DNA of 64,000 nucleotides from Dipylidium caninum (Eukaryota; Platyhelminthes; Cestoda; Cyclophyllidea; Dipylidiidae), in assembly GCA_017562135.1 (NCBI GenBank), contig QEYB01000841.1, positions 1,116,001 through 1,180,000 on the forward strand, written 5' to 3'. Both the position numbers and the translations under genes were made by a program. Positions 34,161 to 46,071 of the stretch are shown here, piece after piece. The first letter of the stretch is position 1. Every line of letters begins with the position of its first letter. The notes beneath the pieces are model-generated. The model was not told the DNA's origin. It worked only from the letters and a program-made list of their open reading frames with translations, and searched no databases.

Positions 34161-36083
34161 TTCCTAGGTGAAACGTACTCATTAAGTAAGTGCAATATAG
34201 AAAAATTCCATTAAAAAGTTGACGGTAAAACGTGAAGAGGTGCCCATAGATGTAAAAAGGTTATCATAGTGTAGAATTTTTAAGGGATTTGGAAAATGAA
34301 AAACAGTGACTATTACATATAATTTTATTGTGCACGAATGTTTAGATCTCATAAAACATCTAGATTTGTTGAGTCTGAATTTAAATAAAAATTGAATAGG
34401 ACATTGACGTTCAAAAAATTTTAGAGTTAAATGAAAATTGAATCCTAAGAAACAGAGATCTTTCTTAGTTACCAACTAAGGGAAGACAATCCGACCTTTC
34501 CTGGCCAACAGCAAAAAAGGCCCACACAGTCCTCCCCACACCTACTGGTGTCACCTGCCGACCTTTGAACTGTAACCATACGGTTGAAGATTACACACAG
34601 AAGCTGCAAAAAATTACTTTTCCAGCGAAGTTCTTGCCGACTGCTACATCGGCTTTTTTGCCCGACATGATGCTGTAATTGCCCCATAGGGCGGCACACT
34701 GACAAAGTCGCCACCCATACAGTGTAACCTTATTACTGGCCCACCTTCCCTCTCTAATAGACAGACACGATCCAGGTTCCTAAACATAGATAAAATAACC
34801 GTCCAAGTCGAGATCACCCGTAAAAAAACAAAAATGCTCTATTAACTCTATCATGCTACTGCAGTAAATTGTAATATGGGACTAGTCAAAATGGCAATTA
34901 GATAAGTAGCTAATGTAGGTACGAATTGTATGAATTGCATGAAAAAGAAGTGAAATAGGTCATCGACTTCATTGTACACAAACTAAAGCTATTTGTGAAG
35001 TTAGCCAGTAAAATTGAGCAATATACATAGGAAATGGGAGGAAAAAATGAATGCAAATAAAAAACTTACAGATTAAGAAAAGAGCTAACATATGAGGGGT
35101 ATGGTGCAAAATTATGGGCTGTGCTTTAGAACGAATCCACGGCCCATATTGTACAACAACTCTACGGTATTGGTGCGAGGAAGGATTTAAACATTATTAT
35201 ATCTCGGAAAATATAGTAACGATGATCATACAGGAACCGCCAAACACGTGATACCAAATATGGAAAATCTTGAAGACTAACATACAAACATGCATTTTCA
35301 ACCGTACTAAAATGGAATTGAAGATCAAGAGAATAGGAACGGTCTGAAGCCTTACACAAAATACGTACCGGGTACCGATTTCGACAATAGGAAAATCGAG
35401 GGTGACCGATATAGAGATTACGAAGTGGAAAAGCAGAAGAGATTGAGGAGATGCGGGGAGACATAGTAATACAATGCACTTAATTTGATGTAGAGGTTTA
35501 TAACAAGTGCCGACTCGTATGAAATATGAAATAATGCCTAACCCAAAGTAGGATATCTGAAGTATCAGACCGTACAGCAAAGAGTAAACACAAGTACGTA
35601 AACGCTGGCCGGCCTAAGTCAAGGACAGATATTACCCCTCAGAGCACTGTGCCCTGAAGTGAAGCAGTAGATTGTTCGCAAATCTATTCAACTACTTTAA
35701 TTTTTGGAAGTTAATATATTTTTCGTAGCAAGATTGGGCTTGAGTTGGTTAAAGAAGCCTTTTTTACAAAGCCTTGTTATAGTCCACACAGACTTCTAAC
35801 AGGTAAAACCATAAAACCTAACAAACGAAACCAGAAACCAAATTATACAATCTTAGTGTATCAACTATGGGAAGTTACGTTGATATATGCTGTAAAAAAT
35901 CGTTCCTCATAGTCGACTCCAAAACCGCCGTCCATTGTTATTCGTTACCCACGTATTAAACTAGAGAGCGTGAAGTTTTAAAAAATTACCTTTGTCAGGT
36001 GTGGGAAACTAAATTTTTGTTTTAATCAACCACACGTACTGTACAACCGAGCCGCGCCTTCACACCCCAAGTTTTTGACAGTA
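34161..36083. other. Divergent intergenic region INO80B / lipase
   Basis: INO80B is read leftwards and lipase copy 1 rightwards, so promoters of both should lie here. The stretch 34,470-34,800 is clearly more GC-rich than its flanks and may be an inserted repeat; I could not identify a family. Minus-strand frames at 35,162-35,580 are open for 100-127 codons in two frames but look like compositional frames. Just before the lipase ATG a TTTTTGACAG sequence ends 2 nt upstream and could act as a (trans-)splice acceptor, which is speculative. Confidence 0.4.
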
Positions 36084-38239
36084 ATGTGGGTATTCTCTAA
36101 ATTCATTGTTTTTCAATCAGTATTGCACTTATATGTCTCGCGTTTTGCGATAGCCTGGGAGAAACTCGATCCAGAGGTTTACGAGACAGCTGTGCGTGCA
36201 TCCATCTCTCTTTTTCCCCACAACACACATTCGCATTTTTCCATTGTACATCTCGGTTGATTAATCATTCTAACTTATATTGCCGCCATAATTCTCAGAA
36301 TGCGATAGGACAGTATAGTCGTGCTAGGATATATCTATAAGTATATGTTTTTGCGTGAGTTCACTGAGTTTTCTGAAGGGGAATGTGCTAGTTTTGGAGA
36401 ACTTGCTCTTCGAATTATATGCACAGAATCAGCCTTTAAGTGAAGTTTTCCAACTGCAGCTCGAAATAATCGAGGACAAAGGGTACCGAGCAAATGAATA
36501 CCTTATTGAAACAGAGGATGGTTATCAGTTAACCCTCCATCGACTCCGGTCAAGGCTGTCAACGTTAAGGAATGGGAGATTGAGAAAGGTGGTGCTATTG
36601 CAACACGGACTCCTTGACTCGTGTCATACGTGGATCAATAATTTGTCTAACCAAAGCTTGGCGTTCATACTCGCCGATGCTGGCTATGACGTGTGGCTGG
36701 GCAACAGTCGCGGAAACACCTACTCCCAACGACACGCGTATCTGGACCCCGCTAAGGATGATTTTTGGAGATTTTCGTGGGATGAAATGGTCGAGTATGA
36801 CCTGCCCCGAGTCGTCGACTTTATAATAGAGGAGACGAGGGCAGCCAAGATATTCTATGTTGGACATTCCCAGGTCAGCAAATATACTGGTTTATTTGTA
36901 GCGCCAAAATTAATAGTTAGATAGAATTTTATGGCGCTGCTGATGTTAAACATTTTCTATCTTTTTTGCGGCTAAGGGGTCTCAAATCATGCTGGCGCGG
37001 CTAAACAAAGACCCGAAAATGCGTGGACAAGTGGCGGCAGTGGCGGCGCTCGCACCAGTCGCCTATTTGGGAAACGTTATAAGTCCAATTCATCACTTGG
37101 CTCCATTGTGTTTATCGCTTACAGTTGCAAAACATTTTTTTCCAGAGTTCTGCTCGATTTTTGCCTTCCAAACCGCTAATTCGCTTGCTTAGCGAATTTC
37201 TCTGCGAGAGACAAGGATTTCCATTTATTTGCGAAAACCTAATGTTTTTGCTAGCTGGCTACGACAAACAGAATATGAATATGGTTAGCTAGCTCCTATG
37301 ATTTCAATGATCCTTTATAACATGATAACCTCATTTTTATGTAATGGTCGTTTTGTGAGAAATCAGTTTTGTTGAGGCGTATTCTGTTTTTGCAGACACG
37401 ACTACCAGTGTATGTCTCCCATGCACCTGCGGGAACTTCTGTTCAGAATATCGTTCATTACTGTCAGGTAACTGTTTTACTTGATACCACCTCCCAGCAC
37501 ATTCTGTGGGCAAAATGCATTATAGTTCTTGTGAGTGGACAAAGAATATCTGGAATGTTTCGACTTAACGGCATTGTATCAAAGATCGGCAAGTATGCCT
37601 TGGGAGCGCTTGTCTGGGCATCGGAGTCAGCGAAAATGAGGCTAGATTGTGCTCCCAGATGTGAGATGATTGGTTGCCAATGCGAAAGTGGAGAGCGCAT
37701 GTGACCTATATGTCAGTGGGCTTTTACTTATTGTGTGCATCAAGGCGCTGAATAGTCGTCGATTATTTGAGTAAGTATGTTTGACGGTAGCGGGAAGAAA
37801 GACAACATCCGTGGCGAAGTCAACATTTGAACTTGACGTTAGGTGTGTATTAACCACTGTGATGAGAATAGCATGTTTATCGGTGAAACTGACCTGACAA
37901 CCACCATCTGTGCAACATTGTAGGGCATGTGGCACGGACGGTTTTGAGGCTTTCGACTTTGGGACGGCAGGGAATCTGGCAAAGTACAACCGGACTACGC
38001 CTCCACCCTACGGATTGGCATCGGTTGGGGTGCCGGTGACTGTGTACTGGGGCGGACGTGACCGACTCTCAACGCCGCCTGATGTAAGACGCATTCTGCG
38101 CGAATTGGTGCGCGGGACGGTGGCTGAGGTGCGCGACATTTACTTGGACAATTACAATCATCTCGACTTCGTATGGGGTCTAGACGCTGTCTCTCGCGTC
38201 TACAATGACATCATCCTTTTCTTTCAGCGTTATCTGTAG
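36084..38239 (+). CDS. LIPA-like: Acid lipase (LIPA/gastric lipase family), copy 1, two frame breaks
   Basis: This AB-hydrolase family cleaves neutral lipids and cholesteryl esters in lysosomes or after secretion. Five exons: 36084-36191, 36460-36873, 36977-37283, 37396-37467, 37924-38239; all introns phase 0 (268, 103, 112 and 456 nt). With the two breaks allowed for, the product is about 404 residues (human LIPA 399). Exon 1 gives a hydrophobic signal peptide and LDPEVYE, as in LIPA. Exon 2 has VVLLQHGLLDSCHTW, ADAGYDVWLGNSRGNTYSQR and the nucleophile elbow GHSQ, with Gly on exon 3 (Ser about 173). Exon 4 has SHAPAGTSVQNIVHY. Exon 5 has GGRD (Asp) and YNHLDFVWGLD (His). Exon 3 is 307 nt and exon 5 is 316 nt, each one base too long compared with copies 2 and 3. 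The extra bases fall in T-runs at 37,135-37,141 and 37,952-37,955. Whether these are real or sequencing errors is open. Confidence 0.88.
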
Positions 38240-39244
38240 CTGCATCCGTCCCTCCTCATCGTCCTCCTCTATCTCCATCTTATTCCTCTTCATAGGGTAC
38301 CGCCTCTTTCTATACCACTCTCCCTAACGCTAAATGACTTTGTCTTTTCTCAAAGTCTGTTTTAGTGGAGATGACGATAGCATTTATATGTAAATGGCGC
38401 CTCATTGGCTTTCAATTTGTATGTGCCACCTTTGCCGTCTATCGGGTTAAGTGTATGCACTTTGGACATAAGAAGGAAGAACTCGTTCGTTGCCCAAATT
38501 GGGTGAGGGAAGTTAATCTTCACTGCATTAGCGGTGAGTAAAGTAATTAAGAGTCTGCGTCATATCAAGCAGAGATTATTGCCTCATCTTCGCCGTGGTA
38601 ACCACTCGCAAACCCTGTCATTCCATGATATTGACATACAGTGGTCAAACTGCGTAAGTGTGCCACGTCTGGGTCGATGCTGTCTAATGAAGCACTGAAA
38701 GGTATTCCAGGAAGTCACAAATCCGTCCCAACTTCTCTCCACTCTTACCTCCAGATAATTTGTTCTTTAAGACTACACGTCGTTTATGACGAGGCGTCCG
38801 TGGGGTGGATATCTCATTGCTATCGTTTCACACGAAGTGCCCTCACTTCCCCAAAAAGCCATGCTAATCAGCATAGGAGGTTGTTGATTGCACCGACCTC
38901 TCAGGTGAGTGTACAATGTGTTTGGTGTTGGCTGGTTGGCTGTGTGCCTGCGTGCGTGTCAGCCAACGCAGTGCCTTCGTGCCATCGTCAGTACAGACAC
39001 TAACACTGTCACAACTGACATAAAATGCCTCAACCATGTGCATTTCCGCTTCGGTCCAGTTCCCGCCACCGCCGTCTTGAAGAGACGTTACAGCGGAGAT
39101 ATGAGTAGTATTGACATTGAGTCGGCATACATATTCACAAAAAATGCCTCAACACCGCCTCCTGCTAAAGCCTCGTGAGTGCTCAGTGAGAAGGCCGACT
39201 TACCACGAGGCCGCTTTTTGCGTGCTCTTCCCCTATGGCCCTTA
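38240..39244. other. Downstream of lipase copy 1, nothing recognised
   Basis: Moderately GC-rich DNA following the lipase stop codon. Only short, unconvincing frames occur. It ends where the recombination-associated repeat R begins. Confidence 0.4.
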
Positions 39245-39623
39245 ACACCGAGAGGTGTGCTACCGTTGACTGACGCACTAGCCCAAGGAGGAGACACTAT
39301 TGCCTTCAGTTGTGACAGCAGGCGTGACAGTATTCATGCCTTCTTTAGCCTCCAAAAGTCTTCTTCGTCCTGTCGTATCGAAGCCATCATCTCTGGGTCC
39401 AAGCATGAATAGGCATCCTCCGAGGCAAAGGCATAGGTAGAATCCGCAGAGGATCGTGGTCGTGCGACCTCACATGGCTCACAGCTGTCTGACTCGGTAG
39501 AGACTCGCCCCTACTTCTCGCTCTATCAAATTCGGTGGGACACTGTTGACTCCCTAGTGAGACAGACAACGCAGTGAAAAACGGAGTTTTCATAAAATGC
39601 ATGCTGATGCGTTTCACTGAGTT
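39245..39623 (+). repeat. Element R, plus-orientation copy
   Basis: About 380 bp present three times: here, inverted at 45,692-46,071, and in direct orientation at 62,121-62,500. This copy differs from the other two at several sites, for example GAGAGGTG against GAGAAGTG, GACTGACG against GACTGGCG, CTCTATCAA against CTCTGTCAA and GGTGGGACA against GGTGGGTCA. The other two are identical to each other where I compared them. The inverted pair 39.2/45.7 kb brackets a 6.1-kb segment. Confidence 0.9.
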
Positions 39624-39889
39624 TCGAGATATGACATCCTCTTCCTTCTCCTTCAATGTCTTTTTAAATTCTCCGCCTTCCTCCTCTCCTACTTTTTCTT
39701 CCTCACATCCCTGACTACGCAAGTGTCGGGCTCTTGGAGGATCGCCGATGCCGAATAGGGGAAAGTGGTGATCTGCAATAACAGCAATAACAGCAGGGAT
39801 AGAGGTAAAGGCGTTTTCGCCACCATTAGTAGACTGCAATGTTCCCCGGTCATACTGACCTGTCCAACACCTGCTCTATCGCATTGTAG

Positions 39890-40060
39890 GGCCTATGGCA
39901 CGGACGGTTAGAGGCTTTCAACTTTGGTGTGGTAGGGAACATGGTAAAGTGCGGTCGAACCACGCCTCTCTCTTACGGATTAGATGCGGTTCGCGTGCCT
40001 GTCGCTTTGTACTCTGGCGGACGTGTCCAACTCTCAACGGCGTCTTCTGTGAGACACATT
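39890..40060 (+). pseudogene. Lipase exon 5 fragment (with intron 4 remnant)
   Basis: After an ATTGTAG acceptor identical in position to that of the complete copies, the frame reads GLWHGRLEAFNFG, then GRTTPLSYGLDAVRVPVALY and GGRV. The catalytic Asp of GGRD is replaced by Val. Similarity stops soon after, so the catalytic His region is absent. The preceding 130 bases match the end of lipase intron 4 (shared GGCGTTTTCGCCACCATTAG). No exons 1-4 lie upstream, so this is a dead fragment. Confidence 0.85.
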
Positions 40061-41124
40061 GAACAGGAAGAAAGGGTAAAAATGTTAAAAGAACTACCGG
40101 CTTCTGAGCCATGCATCCGTCTGCCGCTGGTGGCGCTGTTGCTGCCGCCCGCAACATGATGTCGCGAGGCGGAGAACTTCCATTTGAGCTTTATGCAGAA
40201 CAACACTTTTGCAATTTCTTCATCCGAGATGATGGGGCGAGTCCAATACTAGGATAAGGAGAGATGTTTAATGCGGAGTGGCTTATGTAACACTGCAACG
40301 TCCGTCCGTTTGCCAGCCTCAAGGCAACGGTGTAACAAGGTCTGTGATGGTTTCGACTAAAAATCAACGGAGTATATTTCGACAAGTCAAATCTCGCATG
40401 ACTTGGATAACTTGAAGCAGAGTGAAAGAGGACAAGTTGAAAGTGCCTTGCGCTCCTAATTCATTCGTGGTAGACGTGTCAATAATGTGTCGCATTGAAT
40501 TACCACAGGAGGATAAGAAAAACACCCCATCTCTTCATCACCTACTTTGATCTCGTGTGTCACTAAAGAGGTACATAAAGTGAGCATCCTTAGCCTCTCT
40601 CAGACGCCATGAGCTTCACCTTTACCCACCGTCCTTACTGTCATTCCTTGTGGCAACATGCCATTTGGGCGCCTCCTTCTCCTCACCCACCTCCTTACGG
40701 ACATCCCAAATTCGTCTTTTTCTCCCCGAAGCAACAGCCATAAATGAGCAATGCGAGAAGGCACGGTGATGGAAAAGTCCCGCACCAGGTTGCCTTGTTG
40801 ACATCCCGCTATCTGCGAATGAAGGCATTTAGAGCCGAGGAAATGGACTTCTCCTTAATCGCAGGTGACATCATTTGCTAAATGCACTAGAATTGGCACC
40901 AATGGCTCCCATGAACGATGGCCATTGAGAAGACACCGATGGTGACTTGTTGCGTAGAGTGAGGCAAGTCTTCATAAGGGAAGGGCGCCGGTTGTAGGGC
41001 TACGCTATCCACAACTGCATTCACGAATCCCGCCTAATTCAAGCCTCCTCAATGAGCGGGAGTGTGAGGGCGAATGGTTAGAGCGGTGGAAATGGAGGCA
41101 TATGCTGCTTTTTCACGGCCTTTT

Positions 41125-42425
41125 ACGCAAATAACAGGGAGTTGAGAGATACTGTCAAGTAATCATAGGTATAAAAGCGCCTATAATGAAATGAGATGCC
41201 AAAGAATTCATATGAGCCCGTAATGCGGGAGGGTTTCAGTAGCGGAGACTATACCGTCTAATCGGGAAGAGTGAGCGATTGAGGCAGTGAAACTCCGCAC
41301 CTTTGAATACCTTGCAGTCGTACCAGCGCTCATTGGTCAAAACTTCAGGCCGGCAATTGGTCAACCAATCGGCTTCCCTTGAGCATTCTACCCGCGATGT
41401 TCTTTCGCTCAACAGCGTGAACGACAATCTGACAACACTTGACCCAGGCTAATTTATGTCTGCCCCTGTATTCCATCGTGAGTTGGGAGACTGTGCTTCG
41501 TCTACGTGCACAAACGCAATTTCCCAGTTGTCCGTGCATCACTACGTGCTGAAATAATGGAAGCAGAGAGGTTATTTCTACGACATTCGGCTTCTTATTG
41601 GAAGTTGCAACATCTGCTTAATCTCAGTGCTGAACACAGCTTCATAAGAAGTGCCCAGAGGAGATGGCGCTGGCAGTAGCGAGGACTTTCGGCCTGGGCA
41701 TTAGCAAGCCTGCACATGCGACCTGAGCAGCTAGTAATGCCTCCTCACTCACGGTACGCTGGCTCGCTGTGGGGCAGTTTGAGTGTCCTTGCGCTAGTGG
41801 AAGCAGAATGGAATGCTCGGGGATTTCGGCCACAAAGCGAGAAAGCCAGGTGCATTTGGCGAGAGATTAAGAAGGGGGACGAATGTGCTAACAGAGTGAG
41901 TGACTGATCTTTTAATGCAGATTGGACAGTGCAAGAAGGAGTCCGCACAGCGCACAGAGAGGCGTATATGTCAATTTGTGGGCAATTTTTACGAAACTGT
42001 TAATTAAATGAAATATGTGCCTAAAGAATTAATAGGGTACGAGGTCACATAATTATACGAAGGCGATACTACTAAAGGTATTTGTTGAGCGAACATGAGA
42101 CAGTCAGTCGCCGTTCCTCTTGTTAGCGTCCTTTCGTCGCCGAAGAACAGGTAAGGCGCTTTTAATCACCAATTGCCCGTGGGTACACTCAGTGTGTTGA
42201 GTGTTTCGTGCGTGCGGACCCCGCAGACGAGTAGTTCGTGGTGCCGCGGTGAAGCGCGAGACTATGAGCTCTCCAACGATGGGATGTACGGGCGGCGTAA
42301 GCCGTGCTTTTTCTCTGCGACTCTTCACAACTCTTTCCTTGGCCAGTGTGAGGCGCAGTGCGTTTGAGGTACAGCCGCTGTGAAGCAGAGCATTGGCTGG
42401 CAGGCAGGCAGGCAGGCAGGCAGGG

Positions 42426-42514
<89 letters not shown>

Positions 42515-45500
42515 AGAGGTGGGGATGGGGATGGGGATGGGGAGAGACGTACGTACGTAAGTAAGTAAATAAGTAAGTAAGCAAGATTCGTCCACTGCCC
42601 CTTATGGCAATGGCAGTGGGCATTTTGATAAGTTACTTTGACAGGCACCCCAGTCCCTCCAGTCTCAGTGCAATCATAGCTCTTTCTGTGCACTTAGAGT
42701 CTGACGCTGGTCGTGTTCTCGTTCTTTCATCTTCCACGAGGAAGAGAGTAGCATCTCGCCATCGTCGGTCTTTTTTCCTCCAACCAACTCACCGCGTCGC
42801 GAGCTTTCTTAAATATATCTGACCGCGCGCTATTTCCCCTTAGTTGCGCGAGCACACGCGAGAGCTACGTTAATTGGAACAAGCTTACGCAGCTGCGCAA
42901 CCATTTATTGTCGCTGTTGAATGCCTGTTTGTCCCCTAGTTCGTCAGCAACTGCCGTCGTCGACCCATGTTGATGTTAGACGCAACATACCAGTTGGCCA
43001 CCCCACCTCCTCACACAGTGCCGGGGATGCTGGTACAGAAGTGGTAGGTGAGAACGCTCGAGGTAGTTTCCTCTTGTTGTTCTAATGTCAACAGATGATC
43101 CCAAGGATTGCTTCCCGCTCATTTTTCATTCTCGCGTCCGTGAACACGTAAGAATAGTTCTCGAATCTCCCCTAACCAGATAACACTACGTGTAGCGTGT
43201 ATGCCACACACGAGCAGTAAGCCACTTTGAGGCCTTTGCGTCATATGTGGGGAAAGCTGAAAACCGATGCTCTGTTCCGTGTCCACACCAAGCTGAGCGC
43301 GATGTCTCACTGAGGTGTACACACGTTTGTAGGATGAAACAGTTAATCAGAAGTGGCGCCACTGGAAGCGTCCCGTGAAGCGAATATGCCGAGACAAGAG
43401 ATGGCACCACAGCGCCACACATCAAAGGCACTGAACTCGAGGTCAAGGCAATAACCCTCCTCCACTGGCACCTAGGCTCGGTTCCCAGTCCACCTGTCCA
43501 CCGATGACGGCAGTGATTAGTCACTCTCACCACTGCTGCCCGTTGCAGAGTTGGGCGCATCAACTCCCCTCTGCCCCTCTGACCCTCTCCTCCGTCTCAG
43601 TCAAGTTAAATGAAAACCTTCGTCCTCATTTGCGCTCACTATCGCCGTGATGTAAAGCACGAGTTTCCTTCGCGTTAATCATAAACTTGGACGCTGCCGA
43701 GGTCGAGCACCCATGCGCTAGAGCGGTTCAATCTGAACTAGGATCGCGCTAGCCGTTTGCCTTCACTCAAATGCACACCATTTCCGTGATCCATCGTGTG
43801 GGTCACTCCAGCAATTAGGCGTCAATCCTTATGCCATGTTATGGGCACAAAGCGCGTTCCATTAATCCGGTTTTTGGGTTTCTGGCTGGCGCGGGGATGG
43901 AGGAATGGCCAGTGTACGCTGCCACTTGACATTTATGCGACTTTCGCCAATGAGTAGGGCAACATCATGAAACTCGCCGCATGTGGTAAAAAAAAGCGGC
44001 ACAAGGCGTGAGACACAGTTCAGCTGCAGTCGGAATGTGCAGATTGGGTGCCGGAAAGGTGACTAAATCTCCTCTACCTACACCCGCCTCAAACATTTCA
44101 TTCTTCCGCCTCAGTTCACGGCCTGATCGCAGGTGGGGTGGTATAACGAAACGCTCCCTGTTTTCTATTAATGTTGCCAAGCTAAGCGGCTTTTTCCGAG
44201 GGGAAAATGCGCTTGTTGCGACCAACTTAATCTCTGGTGCCACAGATGTGACTCTGAATCTCTTTTGAAATTTCTCATTGCCGTGGGCACAGAGGCTATG
44301 TTCTCCTAGTCCAAAGGCTTCATTGATTTAGGAGGGAAGAAAGAGTCAAGTGAACTGTGCCCTTGTTTAGCCAATACCTCAGGTAACCTATAGTGACGAG
44401 TGACTTAGTTCGCTCGATCTCGGCCTTTTGCAATGGAGTACAGTCTTGTGTGCAAGGCGTCCTGTAGCAGGAAACCACTTCACCTATTTACACAGTGACG
44501 CGGCTGCAGGTTTAGAGGTGGCGGGCGAGAATGTTGGAAGCCATGATTGTGACATGAACGCACAAACAGCCGAAGTGCACTCTCGTGGGTATGGGTCTCT
44601 AAAGCATTCACACTTTACTATTGTGGACAAACAGGCATTCGTCGTTCGGAACCGCGAAAGATGGACGCCGGCTTGCAAACGGGTGCAGATATTTTCTACT
44701 CTCACTGTGGATCCCCAATTAACCCTCACACACGGTCTTTCTGACCAATGAGTAGGAAACCATGCCTCGGAAGACAGAGCAAATGTTAATACTGGTTTCC
44801 TACTATCCGTGGGGGCCAAGCGGTCCATTATTTCGGAAACCAAGTGGCTAAACCCAGGGCACTTCCCTTTCTCCTTGTCTCTACTCCCATTATTCTGCAT
44901 TCTTCCGGCTAATCGGTGGAGACGCGGCAATCAAACTTGTACGTACGTTGGATTTGAAATCGCGGCACGTACACACACACACTCACATCCACAGAAACTC
45001 GCATGCACTACTGAAATGCAGAGTCCAAGTCAAGGAATTCGGAATGGCCGCAGTCGTCCTTTTGATTCAGCGCCATGACATTCGTTCTTATCAGCAATGC
45101 GAAGACACTTCAGCACACATGTAGACATATGAAGGTCAGAGGACGTCATTACCTCTGCATTTTCTATGCCATCACGTAGAGCAATCAGTTGTAATGCCAC
45201 TTTCGTTTAAATCCATACCACAGTGAAACACTTCCAGTGGGTGGCACTGCCTCGCTGCCTAAGCACCATCTTGGTAAAACACCTAGTCGATGACTGACCT
45301 GCCACACTCCCCGCTTACGGGTTAGCGCGGCGTGACCTCTCTGTCCCGGACTACCGAGCCGAAGTATACGTGACGGCTACGTTGAGAGAAGAGACCATTA
45401 GTACAGATGATATGTGAACTAAGGGGACAGAATCTGCGAAGTGGAGGAGAAGCAGCATGACTACATAAGTTGCGCTTTTAGAGGCGGGGGAGGGGGGGGG

Positions 45501-45691
45501 GAAGGTAAAGTAGATGTGTGGATGTTAGGTTTGGTGCAGTGTTAGAGGCGTTTGAGGAGTCGACTCAGCGGATCGTCCGAGAGCCCGACATCTACGTAGA
45601 CATGGACACAAGGAATAAGAAGAAGATGAGGAGGAAGATGAAGAAGAAGAAGTGATGGTGGTAGTAGTAGTAGGAGGGTGTCATATCTCGC
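41125..45691. other. GC-rich segment between repeat D and the palindrome, no gene
   Basis: About 4.6 kb with no frame I can assign. It contains the tetranucleotide microsatellite at 42.4-42.6 kb. A stretch around 41,885-41,965 is related to 46,080-46,160 (shared GTGCTAACAGAGTGAGT and a following CACAGAGAG/CACACAGAG part), showing that older duplicated units lie here too. Near 45,615-45,670 there is an AAG/GTA-rich simple sequence. Confidence 0.45.
42397..42580 (+). repeat. Compound microsatellite: (GCAG)n, GGGGAT repeats, ACGT/AAGT repeats
   Basis: From 42,397 to 42,512 the sequence is almost pure GCAG tetranucleotide (about 28 units) with one interruption (CAGGGCAGG) near 42,422. It is followed by three or four GGGGAT units (about 42,517-42,541) and then ACGTACGTACGTAAGTAAGT-type tetranucleotides to about 42,580. 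The long Cys/Leu/Pro/Ala or Gln/Ala/Gly/Arg frames here are simple products of the repeat. Confidence 0.95.
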
Positions 45692-46071
45692 AACTCAGTG
45701 AAACGCATCAGCATGCATTTTATGAAAACTCCGTTTTTCACTGCGTTGTCTGTCTCACTAGGGAGTCAACAGTGACCCACCGAATTTGACAGAGCGAGAA
45801 GTAGGGGGCGAGTCTCTACCGAGTCAGACAGCTGTGAGCCATGTGAGGTCGCACGACCACGATCCTCTGCGGATTCTACCTATGCCTTTGCCTCGGAGGA
45901 TGCCTATTCATGCTTGGACCCAGAGATGATGGCTTCGATACGACAGGACGAAGAAGACTTTTGGAGGCTAAAGAAGGCATGAATACTGTCACGCCTGCTG
46001 TCACAACTGAAGGCAATAGTGTCTCCTCCTTGGGCTAGTGCGCCAGTCAACGGTAGCACACTTCTCGGTGT
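45692..46071 (-). repeat. Element R, inverted copy at outer edge of left arm
   Basis: Reverse complement of 39,245-39,623 with a few substitutions and of 62,121-62,500 with none seen. Outside 45,692 similarity to both ends abruptly (GAGTTGCGAG here against GAGTTTCGAG in the other copies, then unrelated). Confidence 0.9.

Larger units (their letters stand above)
39245..41124 (+). repeat. Direct repeat D, left copy
   Basis: The interval recurs in the same orientation at 62,121-64,000 with a constant offset of 22,876 bases at most sites. From 39,624 rightwards the two copies are almost identical. The differences I found are homopolymer or length changes, such as CCTCTTCC against CCTCTCC near 39,650 and T5C4 against T4C5 near 40,730. 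In the first 380 bases (element R) there are several base substitutions. It includes a lipase exon 5 fragment. Confidence 0.93.

Noticed and set aside
35162..35580. Two overlapping minus-strand frames of 105 and 127 codons
   Set aside because: Hydrophobic, AT-driven composition, two frames open at once, no family resemblance, no clear splice or start context.
42104..42693. Long open frames on both strands at the microsatellite (CLPA or GRQA repeats)
   Set aside because: They are translations of the GCAG tetranucleotide repeat in three frames on each strand; no conserved sequence outside the repeat.
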